This document shows positions 21,134 through 33,466 of a stretch of 64,000 bases of DNA, piece by piece. The notes under the pieces are model-generated. The model was given only the letters and a program-made list of their open reading frames with translations. It ran no database searches and was not told where the DNA came from. Source of the stretch: Biscogniauxia marginata. Lineage: Eukaryota; Ascomycota; Sordariomycetes; Xylariales; Xylariaceae. The stretch is taken from positions 1 through 64,000 of the forward strand of contig MU404088.1 in NCBI GenBank assembly GCA_022695795.1. Direction: 5' to 3'. Each line of letters starts with the position of its first letter. Positions within the stretch are counted from its first letter, which is position 1. The position numbers and the translations under genes were made by a program.

Positions 21134-23569
21134 ATGGATGTTGACTTGTCACGCAGGGCGACGCCGTCCACCCCGTCGGTGAAGCCAAAGCCGAACACCA
21201 CTCCTGGGAAGCGCCTCGTATCGCAGAAGTCTAAAGACCAGCTATTCAAGCCCTTCAAGTGTCCCGGGTCCGCGACCCAGACACCAGCCATCAACCGCCC
21301 CGCTCGGAAACGAAGAAAGGTTGACTATAGGGGCGCAGGGGGCGATGATGAGGCTGACAAGCCCTACACGAATGCCGACCGCTTAGCTCTGGCAAACCGG
21401 GACGTCAACCGATTTCCTGTCTTCCAGGCAAAAGACAAGGACAAGGTCTTCAAGAAGGCCTTCGCCGTGCCCTTGCTCAACAAGAACTCTGGTCTCTACA
21501 ACCCGAATCGCCCGCCTCCGACGCTCGGGCTGCGACAGGGTGCAGTCTTCGTCGCCAAACCGTTACACGATCCGAGCGGGGAGTTTTCTATCGTGCTTTA
21601 CGATCCCACCGTCGACGACAAGCCAAAGGAGACGCCTAAGCCCAAGGACGACGAGGCTAAAACCGGAGCCGAGGAGAAGCTAGATGCGCCCCTCGTGCAC
21701 AAGAGTTTGGCCGAGATCCTAGGTATCAAGAAGAAGGTCCAAGGAGAGCATCCGAGGGTTCCCGTCGTGATCGATCCAAAGCTTGCCAAGGTCTTGCGAC
21801 CACATCAGATAGAGGGTGTTAAGTTCATGTATAGATGCGTCACCGGCATGATAGACGAGAATGCGAACGGCTGCATCATGGCCGATGAGATGGGTTTGGG
21901 AAAGACCTTGCAGTGCATCACCCTCCTCTGGACCTTATTGAAGCAATCACCTGACGCGGGCAAGTCGACTATCCAGAAGGCTATTGTCGCCTGTCCATCT
22001 AGTTTGGTCCGCAACTGGGCCAACGAACTTGTTAAGTGGCTAGGCGCAGACGCCGTCACGCCTTTTGCTATCGACGGCAAAGCGTCCAAGGAAGAATTAA
22101 CTCGACAGCTACGACAGTGGGCAATTTCCACCGGTCGCGCCGTCACTCGTCCAGTCATCATCGTTTCTTACGAGACCTTACGGCTGAATGTTGAGGAGCT
22201 TAAGAACACCCAGATCGGTCTGATGCTGTGTGACGAGGGCCATCGGTTGAAGAATGGCGATAGCCAGACGTTTACTGCCCTGAATAATCTCAACGTCTCG
22301 AGGAGGGTCATCCTTTCCGGCACGCCCATCCAGAACGACCTTTCTGAGTATTTTGCTCTCATCAGCTTCGCGAACCCGGGATTACTGGGCACTCGGCTCG
22401 AGTTTCGAAAGAAATTTGAAATCCCTATTCTACGAGGCCGGGATGCTGATGCGAGCGAGGCCGAGCGAGCGAAAGGCGACGAACGCCTTGGCGAACTGCT
22501 CGGTATTGTCAACAAGTTCATCATTCGACGTACCAATGACATCCTTTCTAAATACCTCCCAGTCAAGTACGAGCACGTCGTGTTCTGCAACCTTGCTCCG
22601 TTCCAATTGGATCTTTACAACTACTTCATCAAGAGTCCCGATATCCAGGCGCTCTTACGTGGAAAGGGTAGTCAACCGTTGAAGGCTATCAACATACTAA
22701 AGAAGCTCTGCAATCACCCCGACCTCCTAAACCTCGCCGAAGACCTACCGGGCAGCGAACAGTCTTGGCCCGAGGACTACGTGCCGAGGGACGCGCGGGG
22801 CCGTGACCGGGATATTAAGCCGTGGTATTCAGGAAAAATGCAGGTACTCGATCGTATGCTTGCCCGCATCCGGCAGGACACCAACGATAAGATTGTGCTC
22901 ATCAGCAACTACACCCAAACACTAGACCTATTCGAGCGGCTCTGCCGCGAGCGTGGCTACGGCTCGTTTCGCCTCGACGGCACGATGAACGTCAGCAAGC
23001 GACAGAAGCTCGTGGACAAGTTCAACGACCCAGAGGGCACCGAATTCGTGTTCCTCCTATCGAGCAAGGCAGGCGGGTGCGGCCTCAACTTGATCGGGGC
23101 GAACCGGCTGGTGCTGTTCGACCCGGACTGGAACCCGGCGGCGGACCAGCAGGCGCTGGCGCGAGTGTGGCGTGATGGACAGCGCAAGGACTGCTTCGTG
23201 TACCGATTCATCGCGACAGGGACGATCGAGGAGAAGATCTTCCAGCGCCAGAGTCACAAGCAGTCGCTGTCGTCGTGCGTCGTCGACTCAGCCGAGGACG
23301 TTGAGCGCCACTTCTCGCTCGACAGCTTGCGCGAACTGTTCCAGTACCGCCCTGGCACGCGCAGCGACACCCACGACACCTTCAAGTGCCGTCGCTGCCG
23401 CCCCGAGGACGGCCGCCAGTTCATAAAGGCCCCCGCCATGCTATACGGCGACACAAGTACCTGGAACCACTTCACCAACGAGGGTCTCGCCCCCATACAG
23501 GACCTCCTGCTGAGGCAGGAGTGCGGCGACAAGGAAGTATCAGCTGTGTTCCAGTATATTTCTCACTAA
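21134..23569 (+). CDS. RAD54: Rad54 SNF2-family recombination translocase
   Basis: A single-exon frame of 811 residues, the usual size. Rad54 is a double-stranded-DNA translocase that works with Rad51 in homologous recombination: it remodels chromatin, promotes strand invasion and clears Rad51 from duplex DNA in the nucleus. The N-terminal ~200 residues are basic and carry RPARKRRKVDY, a likely nuclear signal. Helicase motifs are all present: I DEMGLGKT (residues 251-258), II DEGH (367-370), III ILSGTPIQNDLSEYF, then in the second lobe RRTNDILSKYLPVK, LDGTMNVSKRQKLV, LLSSKAGGCGLNLIGANRL and the arginine-finger motif QQALARVWRDGQRK. The C-terminus has a CXXC-like pair (FKCRRCR). The ATG at 21134 sits in a good context (GCCATGG). 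This corresponds to mus-25 in Neurospora nomenclature. Confidence 0.97.
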   Translation: MDVDLSRRATPSTPSVKPKPNTTPGKRLVSQKSKDQLFKPFKCPGSATQTPAINRPARKRRKVDYRGAGGDDEADKPYTNADRLALANRDVNRFPVFQAKDKDKVFKKAFAVPLLNKNSGLYNPNRPPPTLGLRQGAVFVAKPLHDPSGEFSIVLYDPTVDDKPKETPKPKDDEAKTGAEEKLDAPLVHKSLAEILGIKKKVQGEHPRVPVVIDPKLAKVLRPHQIEGVKFMYRCVTGMIDENANGCIMADEMGLGKTLQCITLLWTLLKQSPDAGKSTIQKAIVACPSSLVRNWANELVKWLGADAVTPFAIDGKASKEELTRQLRQWAISTGRAVTRPVIIVSYETLRLNVEELKNTQIGLMLCDEGHRLKNGDSQTFTALNNLNVSRRVILSGTPIQNDLSEYFALISFANPGLLGTRLEFRKKFEIPILRGRDADASEAERAKGDERLGELLGIVNKFIIRRTNDILSKYLPVKYEHVVFCNLAPFQLDLYNYFIKSPDIQALLRGKGSQPLKAINILKKLCNHPDLLNLAEDLPGSEQSWPEDYVPRDARGRDRDIKPWYSGKMQVLDRMLARIRQDTNDKIVLISNYTQTLDLFERLCRERGYGSFRLDGTMNVSKRQKLVDKFNDPEGTEFVFLLSSKAGGCGLNLIGANRLVLFDPDWNPAADQQALARVWRDGQRKDCFVYRFIATGTIEEKIFQRQSHKQSLSSCVVDSAEDVERHFSLDSLRELFQYRPGTRSDTHDTFKCRRCRPEDGRQFIKAPAMLYGDTSTWNHFTNEGLAPIQDLLLRQECGDKEVSAVFQYISH

Positions 23570-25187
23570 AAAAAAAAATACTTGTTTTCGCTTTCCAACG
23601 CCTTCTTTTTACTCTGCTTGTACTATATGGATGTGAGAACTATATTGGCGATAACTGCTCAGTCTTTAGGCGGATCTGCATCGAACGGATGGCATGGCAT
23701 GACATGGCGAGGTGGGGACATAGACGGAGCATGGCGACAGAACAGTCCGAACATTTTATCTGTAACGAGGTACATCATGGATGGAGGTTTTGGACGGAAA
23801 CAGGCCGAACATGAACAGACTGAGAAGGAAAATGAGATGAGAAGTTGATGAGCTTTTTACACGTTACGCATCAAATTGGCGTTGTCTTCTTCATATGGGG
23901 CTCTCTCTGGCTTTGACGACGGCGCGGGAGAAAGGAGTTTCGAATCGAGAAGGGCTAGGAGGCAGTGTTCTACAGATTTTTGCTTTGCGTCGCTTTTGTA
24001 GAAAACATAGGAGGAACAAAAAATATATATATATACCCTGTGCTACCTTCTCAGACTTTTCCATCTATCTATGGCATTATAAAGTGCCCTCCTGGGGGGG
24101 AAACATAACGGCGCCCCTCCTCGTACAGGAAAAATGCCAGTGGTAGATAAATGGATAAATAAGATGTAAGTGCCGTGTAACCTAAGTCAGTATGGCTAAA
24201 AGCATTCGACAAGACTTAACCGGTTCAATTGTGAGAGGCTAGCGTAGGGGATAGCGAGTAGGTAAGGGATATATATGTGCTCTCAGGGAACAGGCAAAGG
24301 GTATATTGCCTGCCCATCTATGTAAATCTGGCCTACCCCTTATGAATTATATGATAGGCATGATGAATAGTACCAGCTGTGTCTTACTCCTACTATTACG
24401 TGATCAACCTTTAGAATATATGCAATGCTCAAAGTTGCTTGATTTCTCACACTCATGCATTTCAAAGCATCTCAACTGCTCAGCAAACATACTTCGTAAA
24501 TGCGCACATAGCTCGACTACCACCTATGTACGTATGTGATCCCAGCACAGCTTGTCAGAGATGGAATGCTATATCTAGCTCTCAGGCAAGCTACCTAGAT
24601 ATCTTCACCTCTTATTCATCTTTGAGCATTCCTTTAACTTATTTCTCCGCCCCTTACTTAATTTACTCTTCCTCGCGAGATAGAGACAGACATACAGACG
24701 ACGAGTGTTTAATCACGGTGGTGAAAACCGCCAAATGTGCACCGATAGCATCGCCTGGTTACTCGTATGAGGATGCCTGCCTTATTATGCTCCGTTATAG
24801 GTATTTCCACACATGCACACGTAATAAGGATGGAAAAAAAAAAGTTGAGAGAAAAAACCTAGACCTCTCACTTTGCCACACATGTCTTTTCCTTTTCCTT
24901 GACCTGGCCTTTCCCCCGATCTGTCTATATATAGCGAGCTAATTTTGTTTGTTTGGTTTGTCCTATGTTCCTATTGTTCAGCATGGCCCAGCCATACCAC
25001 ACCAAAACACACATACTACCGATTCATCTAACTCAATTTAACTCAACCACGAAGAGAACAAGTAGAACTAACCCACTCATCTTGTATGTCTTGGTTCTTT
25101 ATTGTCAATTAAGGATAGAGAGGTGGTATTATTCATCCACACCGCGTTCCATATCTCAACCGCCGTACATAACATTCCGTTATTCCA
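23570..25187. other. Long convergent spacer, no gene seen
   Basis: About 1.6 kb between the ends of RAD54 and CHS4. Open frames of 77-167 codons at 23582-24942 have no domain, no ordered codon bias and no convincing introns. Simple tracts (poly-A at 23567-23578, short TA runs near 24024) occur. I see nothing further. Confidence 0.55.
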
Positions 25188-28003
25188 TCACATGACAGCC
25201 TGAAGCGACCAAGTTAGTAAGTCGGAACATTATTCAGAAATCGGAACGTTAAAGAGTGAATTTGACTTACACATTGATCCTCTTGCTTCACTTGAGGAAT
25301 ACCCATCTGCTCAAAAGTGGCCGGTCCTTGCTTGGAGGGCTTCGCTGGCGCAGAAGCACTCGTACCTGTGCTAGGGGTTGGACTCGGCATCCCAGGTCGT
25401 ACCTGTGATGGTGGCGCGCTTGCGCGACCAAGGTCATCCATGGGCATTGGCCGATCTTTCAATGCCACACCAGGACCACCTCCGCTTGGTAGTCTCTGGC
25501 CGCCAGGACCGCCTTGTGGTGTCATGGTATTTGTTCGAGGTCCGAGACTACCAGTCATGACCGGAGAACCCGGACCGGAGGATGGGCGGCTGCCGTAAGG
25601 GTCGTGGGGACCGGGCCCCGAACCCGTCGAAGGCCGCGAGTTCGATATGGATGATTCTCTTGGGCCATAACCACCAGGCCCAGAACCAGCTTTGGGAATT
25701 CGGTTTGGTCCGGCGAGTCGTGGATCATAACCAGACGGCGGTCTTTGGTCATAATGACCACGAGGCCCAGGGCCGCCTTGTGGGTAACCCGCTGGACCAT
25801 GTGGTTGCCACCCTGCAGAGACGGGACGGCCACGATTTGGGTCTATGCCGGCTGGAACGGGAAGCTGACCTGCGGAGTGAGAAGGACGGATAGAACCGCC
25901 CGGCTGTCCGGCGTGACCTGGAGACTGCGTGCGAATGCCAAAGGCACCTCCAGCGCCTTGTCCTGCGGAAGGCCGAATACCTGGGTTGTAGTGCGGAGAA
26001 AGCTGGGGCTTGGCGAAATCATCGTCAGGGTAAGGCGCAGTAGACGCCGATCTACTAACATTCAAGGGGGCTGGTCTGCCATCTTCAGGATACGGAACTG
26101 CGGACTGAGGGCGACTCGCGAGATTGACCCCGAAAGCTGGTGGCCGGCTACTGTTGGCCATGGTCCCAGGCCGAGAGGGATCTGGCATGTCTGCGTGGTC
26201 GAAGGTTGCAGTTCGCGGCGACGGGTGAGGAGATACCTTGGGCGAATAATCTTCAGTGACGGTTGGCATCGAAGCGTTTACTTGCTTGAATCGTTCCGGT
26301 CTCTGGCCTCGCTGCGATCCGTGTTTCGACTTGATTCTTGTTAAGGCTGTCGTCTCGTGGTCCTTCTTCGAAAGAGTCTTGGCCTGCGATAAGCCCTCTA
26401 GACGTCCCATGGCGTCCTTGTTCCCGTGCTCTGCGGCAAGCTCGTACCATCTTCGGGCCTCTCGCAAATCTTTTTCAACAGAAATTCCAATTTCGTAGTA
26501 ATAACCCATAGCAAATTCACCAGTAGGCAGTTTTGCCTTGCCTGCCAACTGCGCATACTTGAAAGCGAGCTGCTCGTTTTTTGCAAATGTTCCCTCGTAT
26601 CCAAACAAGAACCATCTACTAACACCCAGACATGCTTCGGGTTGACCCTGTCGGGCAGCAAGACCGTAGTAATGTAATGATAGAGCCGGGTTGAAATCGC
26701 ATTCGAGTTGACACAACTCATACGCCTGCCCCATCTTCAACTGGGCCTTCGCAAAACCGAGGTAGGCAGCCTTCTCAATGTATTGTCTGGCGACAGTCAG
26801 GTCCGAAGTGAGAGCACCTTCGGGGATGGCAACGTCAGGCAAGTCTCTTGCTATGATCATACCGTAGACGAATGCCCCCTGGGGTGCATCTTCATCGGCC
26901 GTATCGGCAGCCTGGTGTATTAAATCCAACCCCTTGACAACGTTCTTTGGTAGGCCACGCTGGCCCATAAGATTGATCATGCCTAAGCGATACGATGCAG
27001 CCGAATCACTGGCAGCCAATCCGGAGTTATAGTGTCGCATCGCTTTGTCCATATCATTCGAGTTCTCGTAAAGCATACCGATTCGGTAGTCGGCACGGCC
27101 CCATCCTTGCTGTGCAGCAGTCATATATCCGGTGTATGCCTCTTTCTTATCCTGTCGCCTGCCGAATTTACCAAACTCTAGCCATTTACTCCGGATGAAC
27201 AGGGCTTCCGGGTGGCCCTGGTCGGCAAGATACGATACTATGTTGATGGCATCGACTCGCAGCTCGTGTTCGATTTTAGGGGTAGGGGGTCGTGTCGTCA
27301 GCTCTCGGTCATTAGGTCCTCGCAAAGCGTCAGCTTCCCGAATGGCCGCCTCGGCAGCTATTTCTACGTATGCCAGGACGTCGCGGGCCCAGCAGATTTG
27401 CATGTTGGGGTCGTTGGAGTGCAGGACATGCTCCCGGCTCTCGGCGAGGACAGCCTCCTTTTCCTCGTCGCTAGGGGGGATGTGTTCGCCTTGCACCCTG
27501 GGGAAGGGCGAGAATGAAGGTAGGTCCCGCATGTCTGGGACGCTCATGCTGGGCTGCTGTCTACTATCTTGGGTGTCGTGGAAGGGACTGAAGTTGGACG
27601 CGGGACTGTAATCAGCGGATTGCTGGCTGCCCTGTCGGTATTGCTGTCCGAAGGTGTCTGCGCGGGTCTTCAGGACAGTGGATAAGGAGGGCTCGCGGGA
27701 GTGTTGTGGACCGGATCTGGCGGTGCCTTGTGCGCTTCTGCTTCGCGGGTCGATTGATCGGGCCTCGAGTTCCATTCGCTGAAGGCCTTGTTGCATATTC
27801 TGGGGGACTTCTGGCATAACCCTACGAAAACAGAGACATTCTGTCAGTCACCAGTGCCCAAGTCATTAAAGGATCGAGGATGTGTGCGACGGAGGGAAAG
27901 TAATAAACACACGAACGGACCTCTGTGGTGAGGGAGCGACCACTTCGGGCATGTAGTAGTCGTCCACTCCGCCAGGTGTAAAGGTGGCACCGAGATGAGG
28001 CAT
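25188..28003 (-). CDS. CHS4: Chs4/Skt5-type chitin synthase activator with Sel1 repeats
   Basis: Proposed exons 27921-28003, 25271-27821 and 25188-25199 give 881 residues. The family recruits and activates class IV chitin synthase (Chs3) at septa and growth sites. About residues 200-500 are Sel1-like repeats (for example AYTGYMTAAQQGWGRADYRI, AASYRLGMINLMGQRGLP, GEFAMGYYYEIGISVEKD). The N- and C-terminal parts are Pro/Gly/Ser-rich and disordered. The last exon is only 12 bases: splicing GAT CAA TGT to GCT GTC ATG TGA gives a C-terminal CAVM, a CaaX prenylation box known in this family. The intron has a TTACTAAC branch site. Reading through the donor instead gives 20-odd non-conserved residues. 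The 5' exon and start (MPHLGATF) are less certain; the ATG at 27817 is the alternative. Confidence 0.88.
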
Positions 28004-31000
28004 GTCGAGAGAATCGTCTATATGGGGCTGTTGAGAACCTGCATAAATTGCGATGAGAAAGACTCTAGTCAGCCCGTAAGTCCTAAACCAATGGTCAAGG
28101 CCGTCAGAAATTCCCACAATAGGCCAGATGAGGAAGTCTTGTGGCGGGGCCTCTTTTTGGCTCTGCTAGTTTCTCAGCGGCCTGGGCTGGCCGTCTTTCT
28201 CTTATTATGCGCGTACTTCCTTTCCCACTTATTACTGGTAATCCAAATCCTATAGGTCCAGCCGAAGTCGACAGGGGAGGCGGAATATCCCACGATGCGG
28301 ACCAGGACCGGGTGTGTTTTGGTATTGGGTAACGATTGGCGATGATGTCGTCGAAGGTCTTAGTGTAGAGAAGGTCTTGGACAAGGTCTTGGCTAGAGCT
28401 CTCCCTTTTCCTCGTGTCGCAAAGTTTTAGTCAGGATGAGGTTTCTTTAACAAGCTGGCAGACTCATTCATTGAAACATTTCCAACTAAGCCTAGAACAT
28501 GAAGGGGGTGGCCGCGCACCCGCCCGCGTGGCCACTTAGCAAGGGGATAGGTACCGTAGGCAGAAAGTCCAGGGATCCCTTTGTTGAAGGGTGGAGCACA
28601 GAGCGTGGCGCATCGAAGCTGCGAAACAAGTGAAGTGCCCGCTGATATTTGGAGCGGGGGGGAGATGGAGAGGGGGCCCAGGGAGAGGGGAGAGATGTGG
28701 TTGACCTCAGCAGGAATCAGCCACAGTTGGGAATCGCTGGTAGAGGAAAATTGCCTGTAGTCTGTCTCTCAGCTGCTCTGCCATCATGACTTTAAATCTG
28801 ACAGAAGAGAGGCTAGAGGATGCAGACTGTACATGTGATGGAGCTGATAGGTAGTCGTGACGCCCCCTTAGACGGATTTCAGCCCCCCTGCTTAGCCTGT
28901 CGAAGCTGTGGCGGTCCTGCATGATGATGGAGAGGGATGAGGGTGCGTGATGCGAGATGTGTCGAAGCTTTGTTCCCCTTGTTGCATCCCCGGAAGCCGA
29001 AATTTGGGTCCATCCGTCCACGATGCCGGGGAAGGCAGATGCAAATCTGAGAGACGGCCAGGGCCAACCGTATGCTCATTTTACCGCATCACTGGCTTTT
29101 TAAAAAGACACTCTTGCTTACCTCTTGCATCTGTTTTAGGTCGCCCGTTTGGTGGTCGACGGGAATGCATCGCCATCTTGTTGACCGTTGGTTTGGTAGC
29201 TCGCATACCTTGGGGTAGTGGAAGGGTGCTAGATTGGTCTCCGTATTACCCGGCTAACGTAGGAATAATATAAATATAGGGGCAGATGCTATTACTGTCG
29301 CTATGATGATGGAATAAAGGGGCGTCCACAGCAGCTCATAGGGGTGATTATTCTTATTATTGATATGGTTGTGTGGAGAGTGATGGAAAGCAGAGAGTTG
29401 AGATGAGCCGACTTTTATTTTTCATATATTTCTATCTCTAGACTACGTACATGCAGGTACCTTCCTACTAGGTAACAACTCGTGCTTGCTTTTCCTTTGC
29501 ATCTGTTTGCTTCGATAGATACTTTTGTCACAGAGAAGGATGGACCCGTGGACGCATATGTACCTAGGTACCTAATAATCAAGGTATACCTAAGTACCTA
29601 CCTAAGGTACCTACATCCAGGTAGTAAGGATATTATGTAGGTATGTACATACATACTTTATGGAGGCTGGGAAGGTAGAAGGCTAGGATTCTAGACGCCG
29701 GAGTAATCACAGCCTTCCTCATTTTACTTGTTAGCCCCCCTTTCCTCTCGGCAGCCAAATTCATTTGAGTTGAACTGACCAGGTCATTTTATAAATAACC
29801 CCTCTCCCCCTCCCCCCCGATAAGGTACCTACCTAGGTATCTAACCGAAGTACACTAAACCCGGCTGCCCGGGTCTGTCCTCCACTCGTGATTCTTAATA
29901 TATCTCCCGCCCGTCCAGCCATCATGGGGCTATGTAGCATGTGGATTTGCACCAGTTGGTTCATACATATTTCTATTTTGGTCTACTTGGGTAACAATGC
30001 AAGCAGGGCAAAACACTATCATGCCATTCCCCTTTAAATGATAATTTCAATGCCAACTTCTAATTCGTAGAATCCTCCACCACACCCCTTTTCGTGTTAA
30101 CACTGCCTCTTGTTGCAAATAGGTGAGACCACATGTTGCTCGTCTCCCGTATATACTCCGGTTCATACATTACTTGCAAATGCAACATTAGCTAGGTCTA
30201 TTATGCACCGAGATACTGCAGAATCATCTGTTGCGATACACAACTTTCTTTCCCTTCTTTATGAAATCCGTTGCAGTTACCTCTAATACTACAATTCTTT
30301 ACTATTAATTGATTGTTTTTTTTATGAAAACGATTGGGTTGATATCCTACATTGTTATATATATTTTAAGGTGGTTGAGTAGGGGTTTAAACGCGTAGAG
30401 CCGTCGATGTAAAAAAGGAATAATTCGCAAACGTACTTCAAGACATCGATCCTTGTGCAAATACCGGCGTAAGACACTACCGGGACCGATCTGTTGAACT
30501 GGAAGTTCTTAACCAAAGTACTATCCTGCTTGGCAGGGCGGGTATCAAAAAAACGTTAAACCTTTCGTCATCAGGTCCTAGCATTTGTTCCATTCGTTGA
30601 TCTAACCGCAACCCCCCTCATTCGAGCTCGACAGTATCTATTAAGCGTCAGTCACTGAAGATTCCGATAAACACACATATACATACCAGGAGTCTTTCTC
30701 GTGATGCTTCTCTGCGCAATTTGCTTAACCAGTGGAGTCCAACCGATAGGTTTTAGCGCTCATGAAGTCCGCTGTGAAGTATGATAATATACCTTGGTCC
30801 TTCAATGTTAGTGTTGATCACTCAAGCAATTCTCTCAGGAGCTAGCGTACCGCATACACGGTTATCTCCCATCACTCCGACAACTGAGATGAGGTTAATT
30901 GTTAGTTGAAATATTAGTATATTCAAAATCTTGTCCATAGAACAGGTTTACCTGCTGGCGTCGAGGCTGGCGTAGGCGTGGGACATGTATAGCCTCAAGT

Positions 31001-31882
31001 TACTCGAACTTTATGTAGCCGCGAAGGGTTTCACACCTCGTTATAGATACCTGGGGTAACGCATGACAAGGTCGTCGTGAATACCGAATTGAATGCCAAA
31101 TTTTCGCATCTCGTCCATAGCTTCCTCAAGGGCTTTATCAATTTGACACTTTGGTATTGTCAAGATGTTGAAGCGTCTCTCGCACTCGCTGATATTCATT
31201 ATGACGCATTACGCCATTGTCTACTGGAACAGGCAGTCTACCCTCCACATCCGAGTCACCAGAAGTAGCCGAACCTCTATTGAACTGTTGACACACCCTG
31301 ACACTGCCCCGATAACTGGAATTTTTGTCATCATCGGGACAGAATACCGTACTCAGATGACAGGTAAGGTCCCAGCTAGAATCTTTTTCCTCCTTACTAC
31401 TCGTCTAACTTGTGTTACTTCGGAAGCTTCATAAAGCCTCGAGCCCGGATTCCTTGCACTCCTTGATACTTCTAAAGGCGCGTGTAAGGGAGTGTTAGGT
31501 CGTAATTAGATTGTGAACTGTAGTTGGCGTAGTACTATTCGCATGCGTATCTAATAAGGCTACTGCTATGTAGGTCATATTGTCGGTGTGTTCTTCCTGT
31601 ACGTGTCACGGCTCGGAAGGGATATCTGCAGCCCCAGTACAACGAGAGCTTGTGACCAATGTCTTGTGGACACATCGGGTGAGTTCGACGCGATGCAGCC
31701 ATCGGAGCTGAACCTGTCATCACGTTCTAGGGTCACTAGAAAGATGGCAAGAGGCGACGTATTGGAATTGAAATATTTCCAGATGCTAGGTGTTCTTTTC
31801 TATTTCCCTCCCCTTCCTTCAGGTAGGAGAAATAATAACTTGTTGAAGACAAAAAGAAGGAGATGGTGTGTAGAGTGTAGCA
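28004..31882. other. Long divergent spacer between CHS4 and RPN12
   Basis: About 3.9 kb. Nearest CHS4 there is an acceptor-like site (TTTATGCAG at about 28042), suggesting a spliced 5' leader. Dense TACCTAGGTA/GTACCTA tracts lie at 29556-29645 and 29823-29845. Short frames at 28707-29273 and 31077-31434 show no family resemblance. No RNA gene recognised. Confidence 0.5.
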
Positions 31883-32437
31883 ATGAGACTAAACAGGACT
31901 AAGATAAATGCCAATACCCGGGAGGGTGGTGCAGGCACACCAGCCACACGAAGCTGGAGCTTAGGCCATCTGTGGCGTCGTTTGTGCAACACCCGAGTCG
32001 TCAGCCTTCCATCAGCCTACAGGTACAGCTCTAACACCTGCTTGCCTTTGCCTGCGAGAGCAAGAACAAAAACAAGAACAACGACAACAACGGCAATAGA
32101 TCCAACAAAACCACCCCAATCTTACTCTGCATCTGCATCTTCCTCGCATCCCGTCAATCCCGTCTCGGGTCCACCGGTCAAGAAATTCGTAAAAAGGGTC
32201 ACCCAACCCCAGTCTCCCGAGGCGTCAAGGGCGCCCGAATCACCACCACCCGAGAACCCAATCATCATCAACACCAGTACCAGTACTAGTACCAGCACTG
32301 GCACCCTCGCAACCACAATAACCATTACGCCGCCAACACCGAAGACGACGGAATCAGCATTGCTGTCGCAAACGCAAACTCGCTCACAACCACAACATCA
32401 ACCACCCTCATCAAAACCACCCACTTCTCCTACCACC
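31883..32437 (+). other. In-frame open leader upstream of RPN12
   Basis: From an ATG at 31883 an uninterrupted frame of 185 codons runs directly into the RPN12 ATG in the same frame. It encodes a Ser/Thr/Pro-rich, low-complexity sequence with an arginine-containing segment near its beginning (LWRRLCNTRVVSLPSAYRYS). Rpn12 of other organisms starts at the downstream MAERT, so this is either 5' untranslated leader kept open by its C/A-rich composition or an N-terminal extension. I favour leader. Confidence 0.5.
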
Positions 32438-33466
32438 ATGGCTGAACGAACACTACAGCAGATCCTCCAGCAGCTGAAGTCGAACCCGCAGCTCCCATAC
32501 CCCGAGGCCTCAACGCTCCTGTCCAAGGCCAAGCTGGCACTCCTGCAGCTCAAGGCCGCGACGCCTTCGGCCAGCACGCCGCCGGCGCACCTCTCGCTCG
32601 CGCGGGACGTGTACGAGGCCGGGGCGCTGTTCACTATTCGAGCGCGGAACCCGGACGCCTTCACACGGTATGTGTCGCAACTGCAGCCGTTCTACGAGCT
32701 GCCGCCGTCCAGTCTTGGCGGCAGCCCGGCGGAGCGCAACAAGGTGACGGGCCTGTACCTACTGCTGCTGCTGACGCAGGGGCGGTACGCCGAGTTCCAC
32801 TCGGAGCTGGAGACCCTAGGCACGCGGGAAGGGGGCGTGGCCGGGGCTGGAGCCGCTGCCGACCTCGAGGGCGACCGGTATCTGGGGTACCCGATCAGGC
32901 TGGAGCGCTGGCTCATGGAGGGGAGCTACGACCGCGTGTGGAAGGCCATGAAGAGCCGCGAGGTGCCGAGCGAAGAGTATGGCGTCTTCTCCGAGGTCAG
33001 TTTTCTTCCCCCTTTTACAAAACTGCATCCATGCAGTCTCATTATCCCACTATTATTTGCTCTCTACCTAAATGATACCACCTACACCGACCACAACTAG
33101 AGAAAAAAAAAACCTCAACCCCTTTTCCCTAACGCTCTCGCTAACGTATAAACAATAAATCAACAACAGATCCTGACCTCCCAAATCCGCTCCGAGATCG
33201 CCTCGAGCAGCGAGCGCGCGTACCCGTCCCTGCCGCTCAGCAGTACCAAGTCCCTCCTGTTTCTCGACTCGGAGGGCGCCGTCGTCGACTTCGCCCGCCA
33301 CCGTGGCTGGGTCATCCGTGACGGCCACATCTACTTCCCCGCCACCATCTCCGGCACTGTCGCTGCCGTCGCCGAGGAGGACGGTGTCGCCGAGGACAAG
33401 GAGCTCAGCCAGATGGTCATCGAGAACACGCTGGGCTACGCCCGGGAGCTGGAGACCATTGTTTAA
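32438..33466 (+). CDS. RPN12: 26S proteasome regulatory subunit Rpn12 (PSMD8)
   Basis: Exons 32438-32995 and 33170-33466 give 284 residues, close to the usual 270-290. Rpn12 is a PCI-domain subunit of the 19S lid; its addition completes the lid and lets it join the base. The start MAERTLQQILQQL is the family-like beginning and has a CACCATGG context. Landmarks: ARDVYEAGALFTIRARN, QLQPFYELP, GLYLLLLLTQGRYAEFHSEL, PIRLERWLMEGSYDRVW, and the PCI winged-helix part in exon 2 (SLLFLDSEGAVVDFARHRGW followed by GHIYFP). The end is MVIENTLGYARELETIV. The only oddity is the open in-frame leader upstream. Confidence 0.95.

Noticed and set aside
24439..24942. 167-codon plus-strand open frame between RAD54 and CHS4
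   Set aside because: Tyr/Ser/Leu-rich with no domain and located where two 3' untranslated regions should be; probably noise.
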